A stretch of DNA of 64,000 bases from Streptosporangium amethystogenes (GTDB lineage: Bacteria; Actinomycetota; Actinomycetes; Streptosporangiales; Streptosporangiaceae), in the NCBI RefSeq assembly GCF_000721075.1, contig NZ_JOEQ01000016.1:1-64000 (forward strand). Direction: 5' to 3'. The position numbers and the translations under genes are program-made. The number at the start of each line of letters is the position of its first letter. The first letter of the stretch is position 1. Under the pieces are notes generated by a model. It was not told where the DNA came from. It ran no database searches and saw only the letters and a program-made list of their open reading frames with translations. Shown in pieces: positions 25,554 to 34,290 of the stretch.

Positions 25554-26696
25554 ATGATCACCAAGGGCACTGTCGACCGCCTCATCCGTTTTGACAGCGG
25601 CGGCCTGCCGGTTCTCTCCATGTACGTCGCTGTGGGCTTTGACGAGTTCGAGGCGGTCCGTACCCGGGTGAACAGCCTCATCACCCAGATCCGCCCGCTC
25701 ACCGAGGACCCGTCGCTCGACCGGCGGGCACGGCTCTCGTTGCGGCAGGACATCGAACGCATCGAGGGCATACCGGAGCTCGGGCGGGGCACGGTCGGTG
25801 CCGTCGCGGTGTTCGCGTGCAGCGAGGGCGACCTGTTCGAGGTCGTGTCGCTCCCGCGCAAGGTGCGCGACCAGGTCGTGGTGGACCAGACTCCGTACGT
25901 CCGTCCCATGCTCGCGGTGCTCGATGAGTATCACCGCTGCTGCGTCCTGGTCGTCGACAAGGAGTCGGCCCGCGTATGGGAGCTGTACCAGACGGAGATG
26001 CGCGAGATCGGCGAGGTACGAGGGAGCGTCCTCCGCAAGCCCGACTACGCCGGCTGGGCCGGTCTCGCCGAGTACACGGTCCGTAACAAGGCCGATGACC
26101 TCGTCAAACGTCACTATCGCCAGACCGTGAGCCTGCTGGACAGGCTCTTCCGCGCCGAGAACTACGACCTGCTGGTCGTTGGTGGCCGGCAGAACGAGGT
26201 CACCGTCTTCCTGGACTTCCTGCCGCAGCAGCTGCGCACGAAGGTTGCGGGCGTCTTCAACGTCGACACGGGCAAGGTGGCGACGTTCGCGGACATCCGG
26301 GAGAGCGCCGAGCGCATCGTCGCCGACTACGAACGTGAGGAGGAACGCCGTCTGGTGCAGGAGGTCTTCGAGAAGGCCGCCGTCGGCGGCAACGCCGCGA
26401 CAGGGATCGACGAATGCCTGTGGGGCGGCACCACCGCCGCGATCGACACCCTGCTCATCCAGGACGGCGCCGAGGTCCCCGGCGTGGTCTGCGACGAGTC
26501 CGGCTGGCTGGCCCGCTCCGGCCAGACCTGCCCGCTCTGCGGCGGCGCCACCCGCCAGGTCCCCGACGTCCTCGACGAACTGACCGAAACGGTCATCACC
26601 GAAGGCGGCTCCGTCGAACACGTCGCCGTCGACACCCCACTGAAAGACCACATCACAGCCGCGGCCCTCCGCTTCCCCCTTCCTCCGAGACCCTGA
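25554..26696 (+). CDS. baeRF/Vms1-like protein (eRF1-fold)
   Basis: A 380-residue protein resembling the bacterial/archaeal eRF1-related baeRF families (Vms1/ANKZF1-like). The first half carries strands such as VLSMYVAVGFDE and a VVDKESARVWELY element; the middle is LLVVGGRQNEVTVFLDFL; near the C terminus a CPLCGG knuckle may bind zinc. Eukaryotic Vms1 releases nascent chains from stalled ribosomes, and the bacterial relatives are thought to act on peptidyl-tRNA, but this is not shown for this branch. ATG 25554 starts a monocistronic gene. Confidence 0.75.
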   Translation: MITKGTVDRLIRFDSGGLPVLSMYVAVGFDEFEAVRTRVNSLITQIRPLTEDPSLDRRARLSLRQDIERIEGIPELGRGTVGAVAVFACSEGDLFEVVSLPRKVRDQVVVDQTPYVRPMLAVLDEYHRCCVLVVDKESARVWELYQTEMREIGEVRGSVLRKPDYAGWAGLAEYTVRNKADDLVKRHYRQTVSLLDRLFRAENYDLLVVGGRQNEVTVFLDFLPQQLRTKVAGVFNVDTGKVATFADIRESAERIVADYEREEERRLVQEVFEKAAVGGNAATGIDECLWGGTTAAIDTLLIQDGAEVPGVVCDESGWLARSGQTCPLCGGATRQVPDVLDELTETVITEGGSVEHVAVDTPLKDHITAAALRFPLPPRP

Positions 26697-26841
26697 CGGG
26701 GGACTTCCGCCCTCCACCCGGACGCATCGGTTCCGAACGGCGGCCATGGCCGGCACGTTCGCCGTACCGGGGCCGCGTTACCGTACACGGAAGACATTTC
26801 CCCCACAGTCGATATACCCTCACTGTGCACCTACGGCGCGC

Positions 26842-27150
26842 ATGATGAGGAGCGGCTTTGCTTCTGATGGAGCGGAGGAGGTTCTCTTCGGGCTCGCCTA
26901 CGAATTCGTGTACGTAGTGCTCATGCTCGTCGGCCTGGTGTTCTGCGTCGGCTTTCTCATCGTCGTGACCGCCACGGTAATCATGGGTGGTCTTTACCCT
27001 GTGCTTCGCCGCCTTTCAGACCTCCGGTGGGGACCTGAGCTCCGGGATGAACGCCGGCCGCAAGAGTCGGCTCTGTGGTGGCTGGGGGAGGAACCCGACC
27101 TTCCCGGCGAGCCCAACACCCCGGCTCCTTCGGGCCAAGGCCGCCTGTGA
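26842..27150 (+). CDS. Small single-pass membrane protein
   Basis: About 102 residues with one long hydrophobic helix (EFVYVVLMLVGLVFCVGFLI) and a polar, Pro-rich cytoplasmic tail. The start is uncertain (ATG 26842 or 26845; no clear Shine-Dalgarno). No family recognised. Confidence 0.45.
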   Translation: MMRSGFASDGAEEVLFGLAYEFVYVVLMLVGLVFCVGFLIVVTATVIMGGLYPVLRRLSDLRWGPELRDERRPQESALWWLGEEPDLPGEPNTPAPSGQGRL

Positions 27151-27393
27151 CCATTGGCGTCCCCCCGGTCCTCCGGGCACGCTTTGGCGAATTCCTGGAG
27201 AACAAAGGTGACTGCCGCCGCGCTGATCAGTCGGCCAGTTCTCCCGCTCGTTGACGAACGTGCCGCGACCTTGCACGGTCACCGTCCGTCCCTGCTCGCC
27301 GCCCGGCGGAAGGGACATGGCTGCGACGTCTCCGACGTGAAGTGCTACGCCCGGCCCGGCGTTGACGCTCACGGTCCCTGAAACACCTTCCAC
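27016..27393 (-). pseudogene. Possible remnant of a small beta-rich protein
   Basis: The first 55 residues from GTG 27393 (SGTVSVNAGPGVALHVGD, then RTVTVQGRGTFVNERENW) have strong beta-strand character and normal codon use, but the rest is Pro/Arg-rich and overlaps the opposite gene. It follows the YdeI-like gene by 25 bp on the same strand. Probably a gene whose 3' half is lost. Confidence 0.28.
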
Positions 27394-27418
27394 GACGCGG
27401 CGAGTATCGGCGGCTTTC

Positions 27419-27958
27419 TCACTCCAGCAAGCTGGAGATCGTCTTCTGTAGGCGGGCCGCGCGGCCGGTCGGGGTCCTGGTCTTCAGCAGCGGCAGGATC
27501 ATCAGGTAGCGGCCGGTCTTGTCGAGTGCCTCGAAGCGGGCGGCGGCCCGTGGGTTGGCCGCCAGTGCCTCTGCCAGGTCGGGTGGGACGGTGGCGTTGC
27601 GCTGGGCGGTGTAGGCCGCCGCCCACCGGCCGTCCGCCTGGGCGGCGGCGACCTCCGTCAGGCCGGGCGGCCGCATCCGCCCGGCGGCGGCCAACGCCTC
27701 CACGTGCTCGACGTTCACTCGCGACCAGGGGCTGCCCCTGCGGCGGCGCGAGTACCGTTGCAGGAAGCAGTGCTCGTCGTAGGACCTGCGGTGGCTGTCG
27801 ATCCAGCCGTAACAGAGCGCGACCTCTCGCGCCTGCCCGATCGTGATCAACGCTTCGGGTGATCTCTTCTTGGCGATCTTCAGCCAGACGCCGCCCTCGG
27901 TCTCGTGATGCTCGGCCAGCCACGACTCCCACCGGGCGGCGTCCGCGAAGTGCATCAT
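27419..27958 (-). CDS. YdeI/OmpD-associated family protein
   Basis: A 179-residue protein of the YdeI family (FADAARWESWLAEHHETEGG, then WLKIAKKRSPEALI and CYGWIDSHRR). Family members are cytoplasmic and poorly understood; some are linked to envelope stress or bacteriocin tolerance. ATG 27958 overlaps the VOC gene stop (ATGA), so the pair is coupled. Confidence 0.85.
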   Translation of the reverse strand: MMHFADAARWESWLAEHHETEGGVWLKIAKKRSPEALITIGQAREVALCYGWIDSHRRSYDEHCFLQRYSRRRRGSPWSRVNVEHVEALAAAGRMRPPGLTEVAAAQADGRWAAAYTAQRNATVPPDLAEALAANPRAAARFEALDKTGRYLMILPLLKTRTPTGRAARLQKTISSLLE

Positions 27959-28362
27959 CGGCCCAGGATCTCCAGGTAGTGCCGGTTGTACATGATGCCC
28001 AGCACGTTGCCGAACGGGTCGACCACGGACGCGGTGACGAAACCGGGGCCGTACTCGGTGAGCGGTGTGTGCGGCGTGGCCCCCAGGGACAGCAGCCGGT
28101 CCAGGGTGACCTGTACGTCGTCGACGTGCCAGTGGACGATCGCGCCCCCCGGGGCGGCGGGCGCGCCCGGCGGGGCGTAACGCCGGTCGATGAGGCCGAG
28201 TTCGGCCTGGTAGTCGCCGATCCTGAACTCGTAGTAGGCGGCCGGCTGCCCGTTGCCCGGACGCTCGAAGTACGGCTCGACGTCCAGCAGGTCGACGTAC
28301 CACTTCTTGGCGGCCTCCAGGTCGTCGGCCCAGAAGCTGACGGTGGCCAGTCCTCGCAACAT
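27955..28362 (-). CDS. VOC-family (glyoxalase/bleomycin-resistance fold) protein
   Basis: A 135-residue VOC protein: LATVSFWADDLEAAKKWYVD, a mid-domain HWHVDDVQVTLDRLL and a C-terminal VDPFGNVLGIMYN. VOC proteins are metal-dependent enzymes or ligand-binding proteins. ATG 28362 has GAGGAG upstream. It is divergent from a WYL regulator across a perfect 11-bp inverted repeat, so this VOC-YdeI pair is the likely target. Confidence 0.88.
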   Translation of the reverse strand: MLRGLATVSFWADDLEAAKKWYVDLLDVEPYFERPGNGQPAAYYEFRIGDYQAELGLIDRRYAPPGAPAAPGGAIVHWHVDDVQVTLDRLLSLGATPHTPLTEYGPGFVTASVVDPFGNVLGIMYNRHYLEILGR

Positions 28363-28407
28363 CGGTGGTCTCCTCTTTCGGTCGGTGACAGTCACCATGC
28401 TCCACCC

Positions 28408-28434
28408 CAAAGTGCTCACGAACTGAGCACTTTG
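28408..28434. promoter_or_regulatory. Operator between the VOC operon and the WYL regulator
   Basis: CAAAGTGCTCA (28408-28418) and TGAGCACTTTG (28424-28434) are perfect complements around five bases, 17 bp before the WYL start. It is the expected binding site of the WYL protein. Confidence 0.8.
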
Positions 28435-28451
28435 TTGGAGAGACTGGGGGC

Positions 28452-29402
28452 ATGCGTGCTGATCGTCTCGTCGCGGCCCTCCTGCTCATGCAGGCCCGTA
28501 GCCGGGTGACCGCCGCCGAGCTGGCCGACGAGCTGGAGGTGTCCGTCGCCACCGCCCGCCGCGATCTGGAGGCGCTGTCCGCGGCCGGCATCCCGGTGTA
28601 TCCGCAGCCTGGACGGGGCGGCGGCTGGTCGCTCGTCGGTGGCGCCCGCACCGATCTCAGCGGCCTGTCGGCGACCGAGGCGCAGGCGCTGTTCCTGCTC
28701 GTCGGCCCGGCCGCGGCGGTCTCGGGGGAGGCCAAGGCGGCGCTGCGCAAACTCGTGCGGGCACTGCCGCGGACCTTCCGGGCCGACGCCGAGGCCGCCG
28801 CCGACGCCACGGTGATCGACCCCACCCGGTGGGGCGAGCGTGATCGCCGTCGGCCCGAGCTGGTCGACCTGCTGCAGACCGCCGTGATCCGCCGGCGGAA
28901 GGTCCGGCTGACCTACACCGACCACGCCCGGGAGCGGACCGAGCGGCTGGTCGACCCGTGGGGCCTGGTCGACAAGGACGACATCTGGTACCTGCTCGCC
29001 GGGACCGAACGAGGGCGGCGAACCTTCCGGGTCGACCGGATCATCGGGGCCGAGCCGACCGACCAGGTCGCCGAGCGCCCGGACGACTTCACGCTCGCCA
29101 CCGCGTGGCAGCAGGTCGTCGGCGAGGTGGAGCGGCGGCGGTCACGCACCTGGGCGACCGTGCTCATCGAGGCCAGGTTCGTGCCGGTGCTGCGAACGCA
29201 CTTCGGGCGGCACTGCCACATCGACGCCGAGCTCGACCACGGGCGTGTCCGGGTCCGCCTCGCCGCGCCGACCCCGCTGGACATCGCCCGGCATCTGGCC
29301 GGCTGGGGTGCGATGATCGAGGTGGTCGAACCGTGCTCCGTCCAGGCCGAGCTGGCCCGGATCGGCACCGAGCTCGCCGGCCGCTACGCCGCCGGACACT
29401 GA
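28452..29402 (+). CDS. WYL-domain helix-turn-helix regulator
   Basis: A 316-residue regulator: an N-terminal winged helix (VTAAELADELEVSVATARRD), a WYL domain from about residue 140 (KVRLTYTDHARERTERLVDP, IWYLLAGTERGRRTFRVDRI) and the C-terminal WCX extension. WYL proteins sense ligands or nucleic acids and act as repressors or activators. The ATG at 28452 has GGAG upstream. It is divergent from, and likely controls, the VOC-YdeI pair. Confidence 0.9.
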   Translation: MRADRLVAALLLMQARSRVTAAELADELEVSVATARRDLEALSAAGIPVYPQPGRGGGWSLVGGARTDLSGLSATEAQALFLLVGPAAAVSGEAKAALRKLVRALPRTFRADAEAAADATVIDPTRWGERDRRRPELVDLLQTAVIRRRKVRLTYTDHARERTERLVDPWGLVDKDDIWYLLAGTERGRRTFRVDRIIGAEPTDQVAERPDDFTLATAWQQVVGEVERRRSRTWATVLIEARFVPVLRTHFGRHCHIDAELDHGRVRVRLAAPTPLDIARHLAGWGAMIEVVEPCSVQAELARIGTELAGRYAAGH

Positions 29403-29416
29403 CCCGGCGGCGTGTG

Positions 29417-30004
29417 TCACGTCAAGTTATCGAGCTCGCGAACGAGGCGGGCGCCCCCCCGAGTCATGATCTCCGGGTCGCGTAGCGCATTGGAGAGCAG
29501 GGACATGCCCTGATAGGCGCCGACGAATGCCAGCGCGAGGTCCTCGGGGTCGGCCACGCCCATCTGGCGATACTGCTGTTCCACCCAGTCCAGTAGCCGG
29601 CGGATGGCATGGCCCGCCGCGATGTCGAGGCCACTGTCGGTTCGCTTGTCGAGTTCGACGGCAAGGGTGCCCGTGGGGCAGCCGTAGCGGGCCGTGATGT
29701 CGCGCTGGCCGACCCACGCGTTCACCAGGCCCTTGAGGCGTTCGCGCGGGTCGGGGAGCTGGTCGAGCCGGCCGGTGAGGGTCTCCAGATGTCTGGTGTG
29801 CTCGGAGAGGGCGGCCTCGACCAGCTCGTCCTTGGTCTTGAAGTAGTAGTAGACGTTGCCCACGGGGACGTCGGCCGCCTGTGCGATGTCGGCGAGCGTT
29901 GTCTTCTCCACGCCCTGCTCATGCAGCATTCGCACTGCGGCGGCCGTCAGCCGCTCCCTTTTGCCCCGCTTCGTGAGGACATCGCTTTTCTTCAAGTTGG
30001 TCAC
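29417..30004 (-). CDS. TetR-family regulator
   Basis: A 195-residue TetR protein with helix-turn-helix TTLADIAQAADVPVGNVYYY and FKTKDELV, and a C-terminal domain of the LmrA/YxaF-like type. The GTG start at 30004 lies 15 codons before the core. It is divergent from an NmrA-like reductase with palindromes between them, and is its likely repressor. Confidence 0.88.
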   Translation of the reverse strand: MTNLKKSDVLTKRGKRERLTAAAVRMLHEQGVEKTTLADIAQAADVPVGNVYYYFKTKDELVEAALSEHTRHLETLTGRLDQLPDPRERLKGLVNAWVGQRDITARYGCPTGTLAVELDKRTDSGLDIAAGHAIRRLLDWVEQQYRQMGVADPEDLALAFVGAYQGMSLLSNALRDPEIMTRGGARLVRELDNLT

Positions 30005-30052
30005 CTAACTAACCATAGACAGCAGCGGGTTCGGCTGGCTATGGTCGTACCA

Positions 30053-30068
30053 AGTTAGTCAGCTAACT
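30053..30068. promoter_or_regulatory. Operator between tetR and the NmrA-like gene
   Basis: AGTTAG-tcag-CTAACT (30053-30068) is a perfect dyad. CTAACTAACCAT (30005-30016) on the TetR side is a related half-site array. Both fit TetR binding. Confidence 0.65.
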
Positions 30069-30120
30069 CAGTCGGGAGAGAGCTCCCGGCGTGACTGATC
30101 ACAATCGATGGGGGAAGTTC

Positions 30121-30966
30121 ATGATCGTAGTAACGGGAGCCACCGGCAACGTCGGCCGACCGCTCGTGCGGGCACTCGCGGCAGCCGGTGAGCAGGTGAC
30201 GGCGGTGTCCCGAGGAGTCTCGGGCACGGCGGTGCCGGAGGGTGTCCGGCACCGTCAGGTGGACCTGGCCGCCACTGAGAGCCTTCGGCCCGTTTTCGAC
30301 GGCGCTGACGCGGTGTTCCTCCACGACGGCGGTGCCGCCGTGCACCTGCTGAACCCCCAGAGCATCCTCGACGTCGCGAAAGCCGGCGGCGTTCGACGGG
30401 TCGTCCTGCTGTCCTCCCAAGGAGTCGCAACCCGACCGCAGTCGTCCTCACATGGGCGCATGGGACTGTCCATCGAGGACGCCATCCGACAGTCGGGCAT
30501 GGACTGGACGATTCTGCGGCCCGGTGGTTTCGCCTCCAACGCCTTCGCGTGGGCCGAGACGATCCGCACGCAGCGCACGGCCGCCGCACCGTTCGGCGAT
30601 ACCGGACTGCCGTTCATCGACCCGGCCGACATCGGCGAGGTCGCCGCAGCGGTCCTGCACGAGGACGGTCACGCCGGGCAGGTCTACGAGTTGACCGGGC
30701 CCGCCCTCATCACGCCCAGGCAACGAGCCGAGGCGATCGGCGACGCGCTCGGCGAGCCGATCCGGTTCATCGAGCAGACCCGCGACGAGGCCCGCGCGCA
30801 GATGCTGCAGTTCATGCCCGAACCCGTGGTCGAGACCACCCTTGCCATCCTCGGCGAGCCCACCCACGCCGAGCAGCGGATCAGCCCCGATGTCGAGCGT
30901 GTCCTGGGCCGGGCGCCGGGCACCTTCGCGGCCTGGGCCGAGCGCAGCGCCGCAGCTTTCCGGTGA
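30121..30966 (+). CDS. NmrA-like NAD(P)-binding protein
   Basis: A 281-residue atypical short-chain reductase with Rossmann motif VTGATGNVGRPLV at the N terminus, LLSSQGV and a C-terminal substrate region. Related proteins are NADPH-quinone reductases or redox sensors (NmrA, HSCARG). ATG 30121 has GGGGAAG upstream; ten extra residues from 30091 are possible. Probably induced when the divergent TetR is released. Confidence 0.85.
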   Translation: MIVVTGATGNVGRPLVRALAAAGEQVTAVSRGVSGTAVPEGVRHRQVDLAATESLRPVFDGADAVFLHDGGAAVHLLNPQSILDVAKAGGVRRVVLLSSQGVATRPQSSSHGRMGLSIEDAIRQSGMDWTILRPGGFASNAFAWAETIRTQRTAAAPFGDTGLPFIDPADIGEVAAAVLHEDGHAGQVYELTGPALITPRQRAEAIGDALGEPIRFIEQTRDEARAQMLQFMPEPVVETTLAILGEPTHAEQRISPDVERVLGRAPGTFAAWAERSAAAFR

Positions 30967-31013
30967 GCATGGCGGTCGAGGATTTCCTCCCCGATGGGAC
31001 AGCCGGGGTGCGG

Positions 31014-32159
31014 TCAGCGCTTGACGGCTCGTAGGACGACGAATCTGGGGTCGCTCGCGGCGATCTCGCAGTTGCCGAAGAGCCGGCGCAGCTTCGCGTG
31101 GTAGCCGAGGTGCCGGTTGCCGACCACCCACAGCTCGCCGCCGCGGCGCAGCGCGGCGCGGGAGCCGTTGAACATGCGCCAGGCCGTCGCGTCGCTCGTC
31201 GCGCGGTGCGTGTGGAACGGCGGGTTGTTCAGCACCAGGTCCACCGTCCCGGCGGGCATGGCCGACAGACCGTCGGCCGCCAGGAACTCCGCGGTGGTGC
31301 CGGAGGGCACGTTCGCCAGGAAGGTGGCCTGTGCCGAGGCCAGCGCCTGATAGGACTCGTCGATGAAGGTCACCCGGGCCTCGGGGTTTCCCAGTGCGGC
31401 GGCGAGCCCGACCACCCCGTTGCCGCAGCCCAGGTCGACGACGTGTTCCGGTCCACGGCGCCGCGGCAGGTTCCGCAACAGGAAGCGGGTGCCGACGTCG
31501 AGGCGGTCGGCGCAGAAGATGCCCGCGTGGTTGATGACGGTCAGACCCGAGACGGCTCCGATGCCGGTGGGCAGCGGGTAGCTCCGTGGCCATGGGTTCT
31601 CGCCCCGGGGGAGCCCGGGGTCCGGTGCGCAGAAGATGAGCCGCGCCTTCTTGGCCGCCAGTGAGGTCCTGGTCGGCCCGAGGATCCGTTCGAACAGTCG
31701 CAGCGTCGAGGTGTGGATCTCGGTGACCATCCCGGCGCCGACGACCACCGTGCCGGAATGCAGGTGCGGGGCGAGGCGGTGCAGCTGGTCCTCAAGGAGC
31801 GCGAGGCTCTTGGGCACCCGGATGAGCAGCACGTCGATCCGGTCCGGTGGCGCGTCCCCGGTCGTGCGGAGCCGTACGGCGTCCCCGGCGACCTTGTTGC
31901 GCTCAAGGTTCGCCAGGGTCGCCTGCCGGCCGAGGAAGGAGTCGGTGATCTGCGTGGGGCGGTGATCGGCGAGCGCGGTGACCAGGGCGCCCCACCGGTC
32001 GCCCAGTACGACCACGGTGCCGGACAGATCCGCCTGTTCGTCGTCGAGGTGCCGCAGCAGGTACTCGTCGGCGGCGTCCCAGGCGCGAAACGGGTCGCGG
32101 GGATCCTCGGGGAATCGGGTGAGGTCGAACTCACCTCTCGACGTCGTGAAACGGTTCAT
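31014..32159 (-). CDS. rlmG: 23S rRNA (guanine-1835-N2)-methyltransferase-like protein
   Basis: A 381-residue protein with a degenerate N-terminal methyltransferase half and a catalytic C-terminal half: SAM-binding VVDLGCGNGVVGLAAAL and the NPPF motif in LVLNNPPFHTH, both diagnostic of N2-guanine methyltransferases of the RsmC/RlmG group. RlmG modifies G1835 of 23S rRNA in E. coli. ATG 32159. The order of domains and length fit RlmG better than RsmC. Confidence 0.85.
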   Translation of the reverse strand: MNRFTTSRGEFDLTRFPEDPRDPFRAWDAADEYLLRHLDDEQADLSGTVVVLGDRWGALVTALADHRPTQITDSFLGRQATLANLERNKVAGDAVRLRTTGDAPPDRIDVLLIRVPKSLALLEDQLHRLAPHLHSGTVVVGAGMVTEIHTSTLRLFERILGPTRTSLAAKKARLIFCAPDPGLPRGENPWPRSYPLPTGIGAVSGLTVINHAGIFCADRLDVGTRFLLRNLPRRRGPEHVVDLGCGNGVVGLAAALGNPEARVTFIDESYQALASAQATFLANVPSGTTAEFLAADGLSAMPAGTVDLVLNNPPFHTHRATSDATAWRMFNGSRAALRRGGELWVVGNRHLGYHAKLRRLFGNCEIAASDPRFVVLRAVKR

Positions 32160-32369
32160 CGCGCCTTAGGCTAGCGACTCGTGCGATGAGCTGGTCACAT
32201 GCCCACCTCGCCAGGGGCCGGTTGCGACGCCGGGCCTTACCCGCGAGCAGGAGTCCGTGCGACCGGAAACTTAAGTACGTCCCCTCGACCGACGACGGCC
32301 GACTTTGGTCGCCGCACGACCGTCCTAAGCCCGATCCCGCGCCGGACATCACCTGCCTACCGTGGGGCC

Positions 32370-32609
32370 ATGACCTCCACCAACCCGAAGTCCCCCCTGG
32401 CGCCCCTGTCGGGCCTGCTCTGCTTCATCCTCGTCGCCGGCGGCGGGAGCGGCCTTCTGCACGAGTGGTTCGGCTGGATCCATTTCATGGGCTTCCTCCG
32501 GTTCCTCGCCCCCGAAGGTTACGAGATCTACAGCTACGCCTTAATGATCGTCCTCGGCATCGTGGTAGGCGCGGCCGGCAACGCGCTCACCCGGCGAGGC
32601 CGCGGATGA
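32370..32609 (+). CDS. Small two-helix membrane protein
   Basis: 79 residues with two hydrophobic segments (GLLCFILVAGGGSGLLH and YALMIVLGIVVGAAGNAL). ATG 32370 with GTGGGG a few bases upstream. No family recognised. Confidence 0.6.
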   Translation: MTSTNPKSPLAPLSGLLCFILVAGGGSGLLHEWFGWIHFMGFLRFLAPEGYEIYSYALMIVLGIVVGAAGNALTRRGRG

Positions 32610-32726
32610 ACCACGCCGGGCGCGCTGACTCTTCGCCAATCTTTCTGGCAAAAGCTGTCACAGCGGCGGGTGCGATCTTGTCTTCCTGGTGAGAACCGGA
32701 GAGAGACCGAGAAAGGTGGGAGCACG

Positions 32727-33167
32727 ATGTCACGTTTGAACGTCGCCGAGGTGGCGCCCGAGCTGTACAAGGCGTTCATCCAGGCGGAGCAGGTGATCCA
32801 GAAGGGGCCGCTCCCCGCCACGACCCGCGAACTGGTGAAGATCCGCAGCTCGCAGATCAACGGCTGCCTCTTCTGCATCGACATGCACGTCCACGAGGCG
32901 CTGCGACTCGGTGAGACGCAGGATCGGATCTACCAGCTGTCCGCCTGGCGGGAGTCGGAGCTGTACACCGACGCCGAGCGAGCGGCGCTGGCCTACGCCG
33001 AGGCCGCCACCGAGCAGCCCGACGGCGTGTCGGATGAGGTCTGGGACGCGGTGGCCGCCGCGTTCAAGCCGGAGGAGGTCGCCTACCTTGTCGCCCAGGT
33101 GGCGCAGATCAACCTGTGGAACCGCGTCGCGGCACCCACGCACACCCGTCCCCCCAAGCGGCACTGA
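32727..33167 (+). CDS. Carboxymuconolactone-decarboxylase-family (AhpD-like) protein
   Basis: A 146-residue all-helical protein with the redox motif CLFCIDMHVHEALRLG (CxxC plus His), as in AhpD peroxidase-type members. These proteins work with peroxiredoxins or as thiol oxidoreductases. ATG 32727 with GGTGGGAG upstream. It has its own 110-bp promoter region. Confidence 0.88.
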   Translation: MSRLNVAEVAPELYKAFIQAEQVIQKGPLPATTRELVKIRSSQINGCLFCIDMHVHEALRLGETQDRIYQLSAWRESELYTDAERAALAYAEAATEQPDGVSDEVWDAVAAAFKPEEVAYLVAQVAQINLWNRVAAPTHTRPPKRH

Positions 33168-33330
33168 CGGGCGCGTGATGTCTGATCGCCGCAGGGGAGC
33201 CCCGGGTCGGGCGCAGAAGAATTCGGCCTCGGCCATGAACGGCGGCTCCTAGGACGCCGGCCTGATGATGCCAGGCCGGCCGCCGCGGCAGCCGGGGTGA
33301 GAGCCGCACCGGAGGAGTCGGCGTAGGCGC

Positions 33331-33426
33331 GTGCTCCCGGCCGCAGACTCGCGCGAGGTGGCGGCCCGGCTTGTGGAGCCTACGCTCGGCAGGCCGGGCC
33401 CGGTGCCCGACCTGGCCGGGCCGAAT
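33331..33426 (+). pseudogene. Fragment of an NmrA-like/SDR protein
   Basis: The frame from GTG 33331 reads AADSREVAARLVEPTLGRPG and PVPDLAGP, the pattern found about two thirds into NmrA-like proteins (DSREVAARLVELALG, then VPDLGGP). Nothing before or after matches, and the YceI gene converges directly. A relic. Confidence 0.5.
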
Positions 33427-33438
33427 GGACGATCTCGA

Positions 33439-34023
33439 TCACGGGCTGGAAGCCGAGCCGTCGGGTTCGCGTCCCCGAGGAAGGCCGATGTCGAACCGTA
33501 CCTCGATCTCGTCGCTGAGTTTGAGTGTGCCGAAGAACGCTGAATAGGGCCGGATGCCCCACCGGGTCTGCGCGATGGTCGCCGAGCCGCGTACGCGGTC
33601 CTCGGTCAGCAGGCCCTGGAGCGTGACGGGCTGGGTGACACCGACGATGGTGAGATCGCCCTCGACGCGAAACGACTCCGCTGTTCCGCTGATCCGTGTC
33701 GACCGGAATGTGATCGTCGGGTAACGCGCCACGTGCAGGACCTTCTCCTGAAGGTTCTTCTTGATGTCCCGGCGATCGGAGTCCGTGAGCGGCTTGATGC
33801 CACCGGTTCCCTCCCGGACTTCGAACGACCCGGTGTCGACTTCGACGGTCACCGAGGAGCCGGCCGGATCGGCGACGTCGATCGTGGCATCGCCGCGCCA
33901 ACGGGTGACCTCGATGGTGAGGTCATGGCCGGCCTTCGCGCCCAGCCCGGTACGGGTCGTATTGACGATGAGCCGACCGGACTCAGGCCCCAACGGGTAG
34001 CTGCCAGAGGTGATGCCCACCAC
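33439..34023 (-). CDS. YceI-family protein (cytoplasmic form)
   Basis: A 194-residue YceI lipocalin-like protein (AGHDLTIEVTRWRGDATIDV, then YPTITFRSTRI and VEGDLTIVGVTQPV). YceI barrels bind isoprenoid or similar hydrophobic molecules; there is no signal peptide here. The GTG at 34023 is the only start and lacks a clear Shine-Dalgarno. Confidence 0.85.
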   Translation of the reverse strand: MVGITSGSYPLGPESGRLIVNTTRTGLGAKAGHDLTIEVTRWRGDATIDVADPAGSSVTVEVDTGSFEVREGTGGIKPLTDSDRRDIKKNLQEKVLHVARYPTITFRSTRISGTAESFRVEGDLTIVGVTQPVTLQGLLTEDRVRGSATIAQTRWGIRPYSAFFGTLKLSDEIEVRFDIGLPRGREPDGSASSP

Positions 34024-34255
34024 GTCAGGCTATCTCGCACCCGAAAGCCCACCGTGGCGCATACGTCGGCATGGCGAATACCGGGACCGGAGCCGACGCA
34101 CTTTTGGCCGGATCGTATAGCTGCGATCCGACTTCGGTACGTGCGGAGTCGGAAGGTTCCTGGAGAGGGCTCGGCACGGTCCTGCCCTGACCTCGGTAGG
34201 GGGATCGCCGGGACCCGAGCCCGGCAGGGCCGATGTGCCGATCAATAAGACTTCC

Positions 34256-34290
34256 TTGACAAATTAATTTGTCGGTCATAGCCTGTGGTC
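34256..34290 (+). promoter_or_regulatory. Leaderless promoter with embedded palindrome
   Basis: TTGACA (34256-34261), a 17-bp spacer and TAGCCT (34279-34284) place the transcript start at or next to ATG 34291. Between the boxes lies a perfect 16-bp palindrome, GACAAATT/AATTTGTC (34258-34273), that overlaps the -35. A repressor there would block RNA polymerase directly. Confidence 0.72.
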
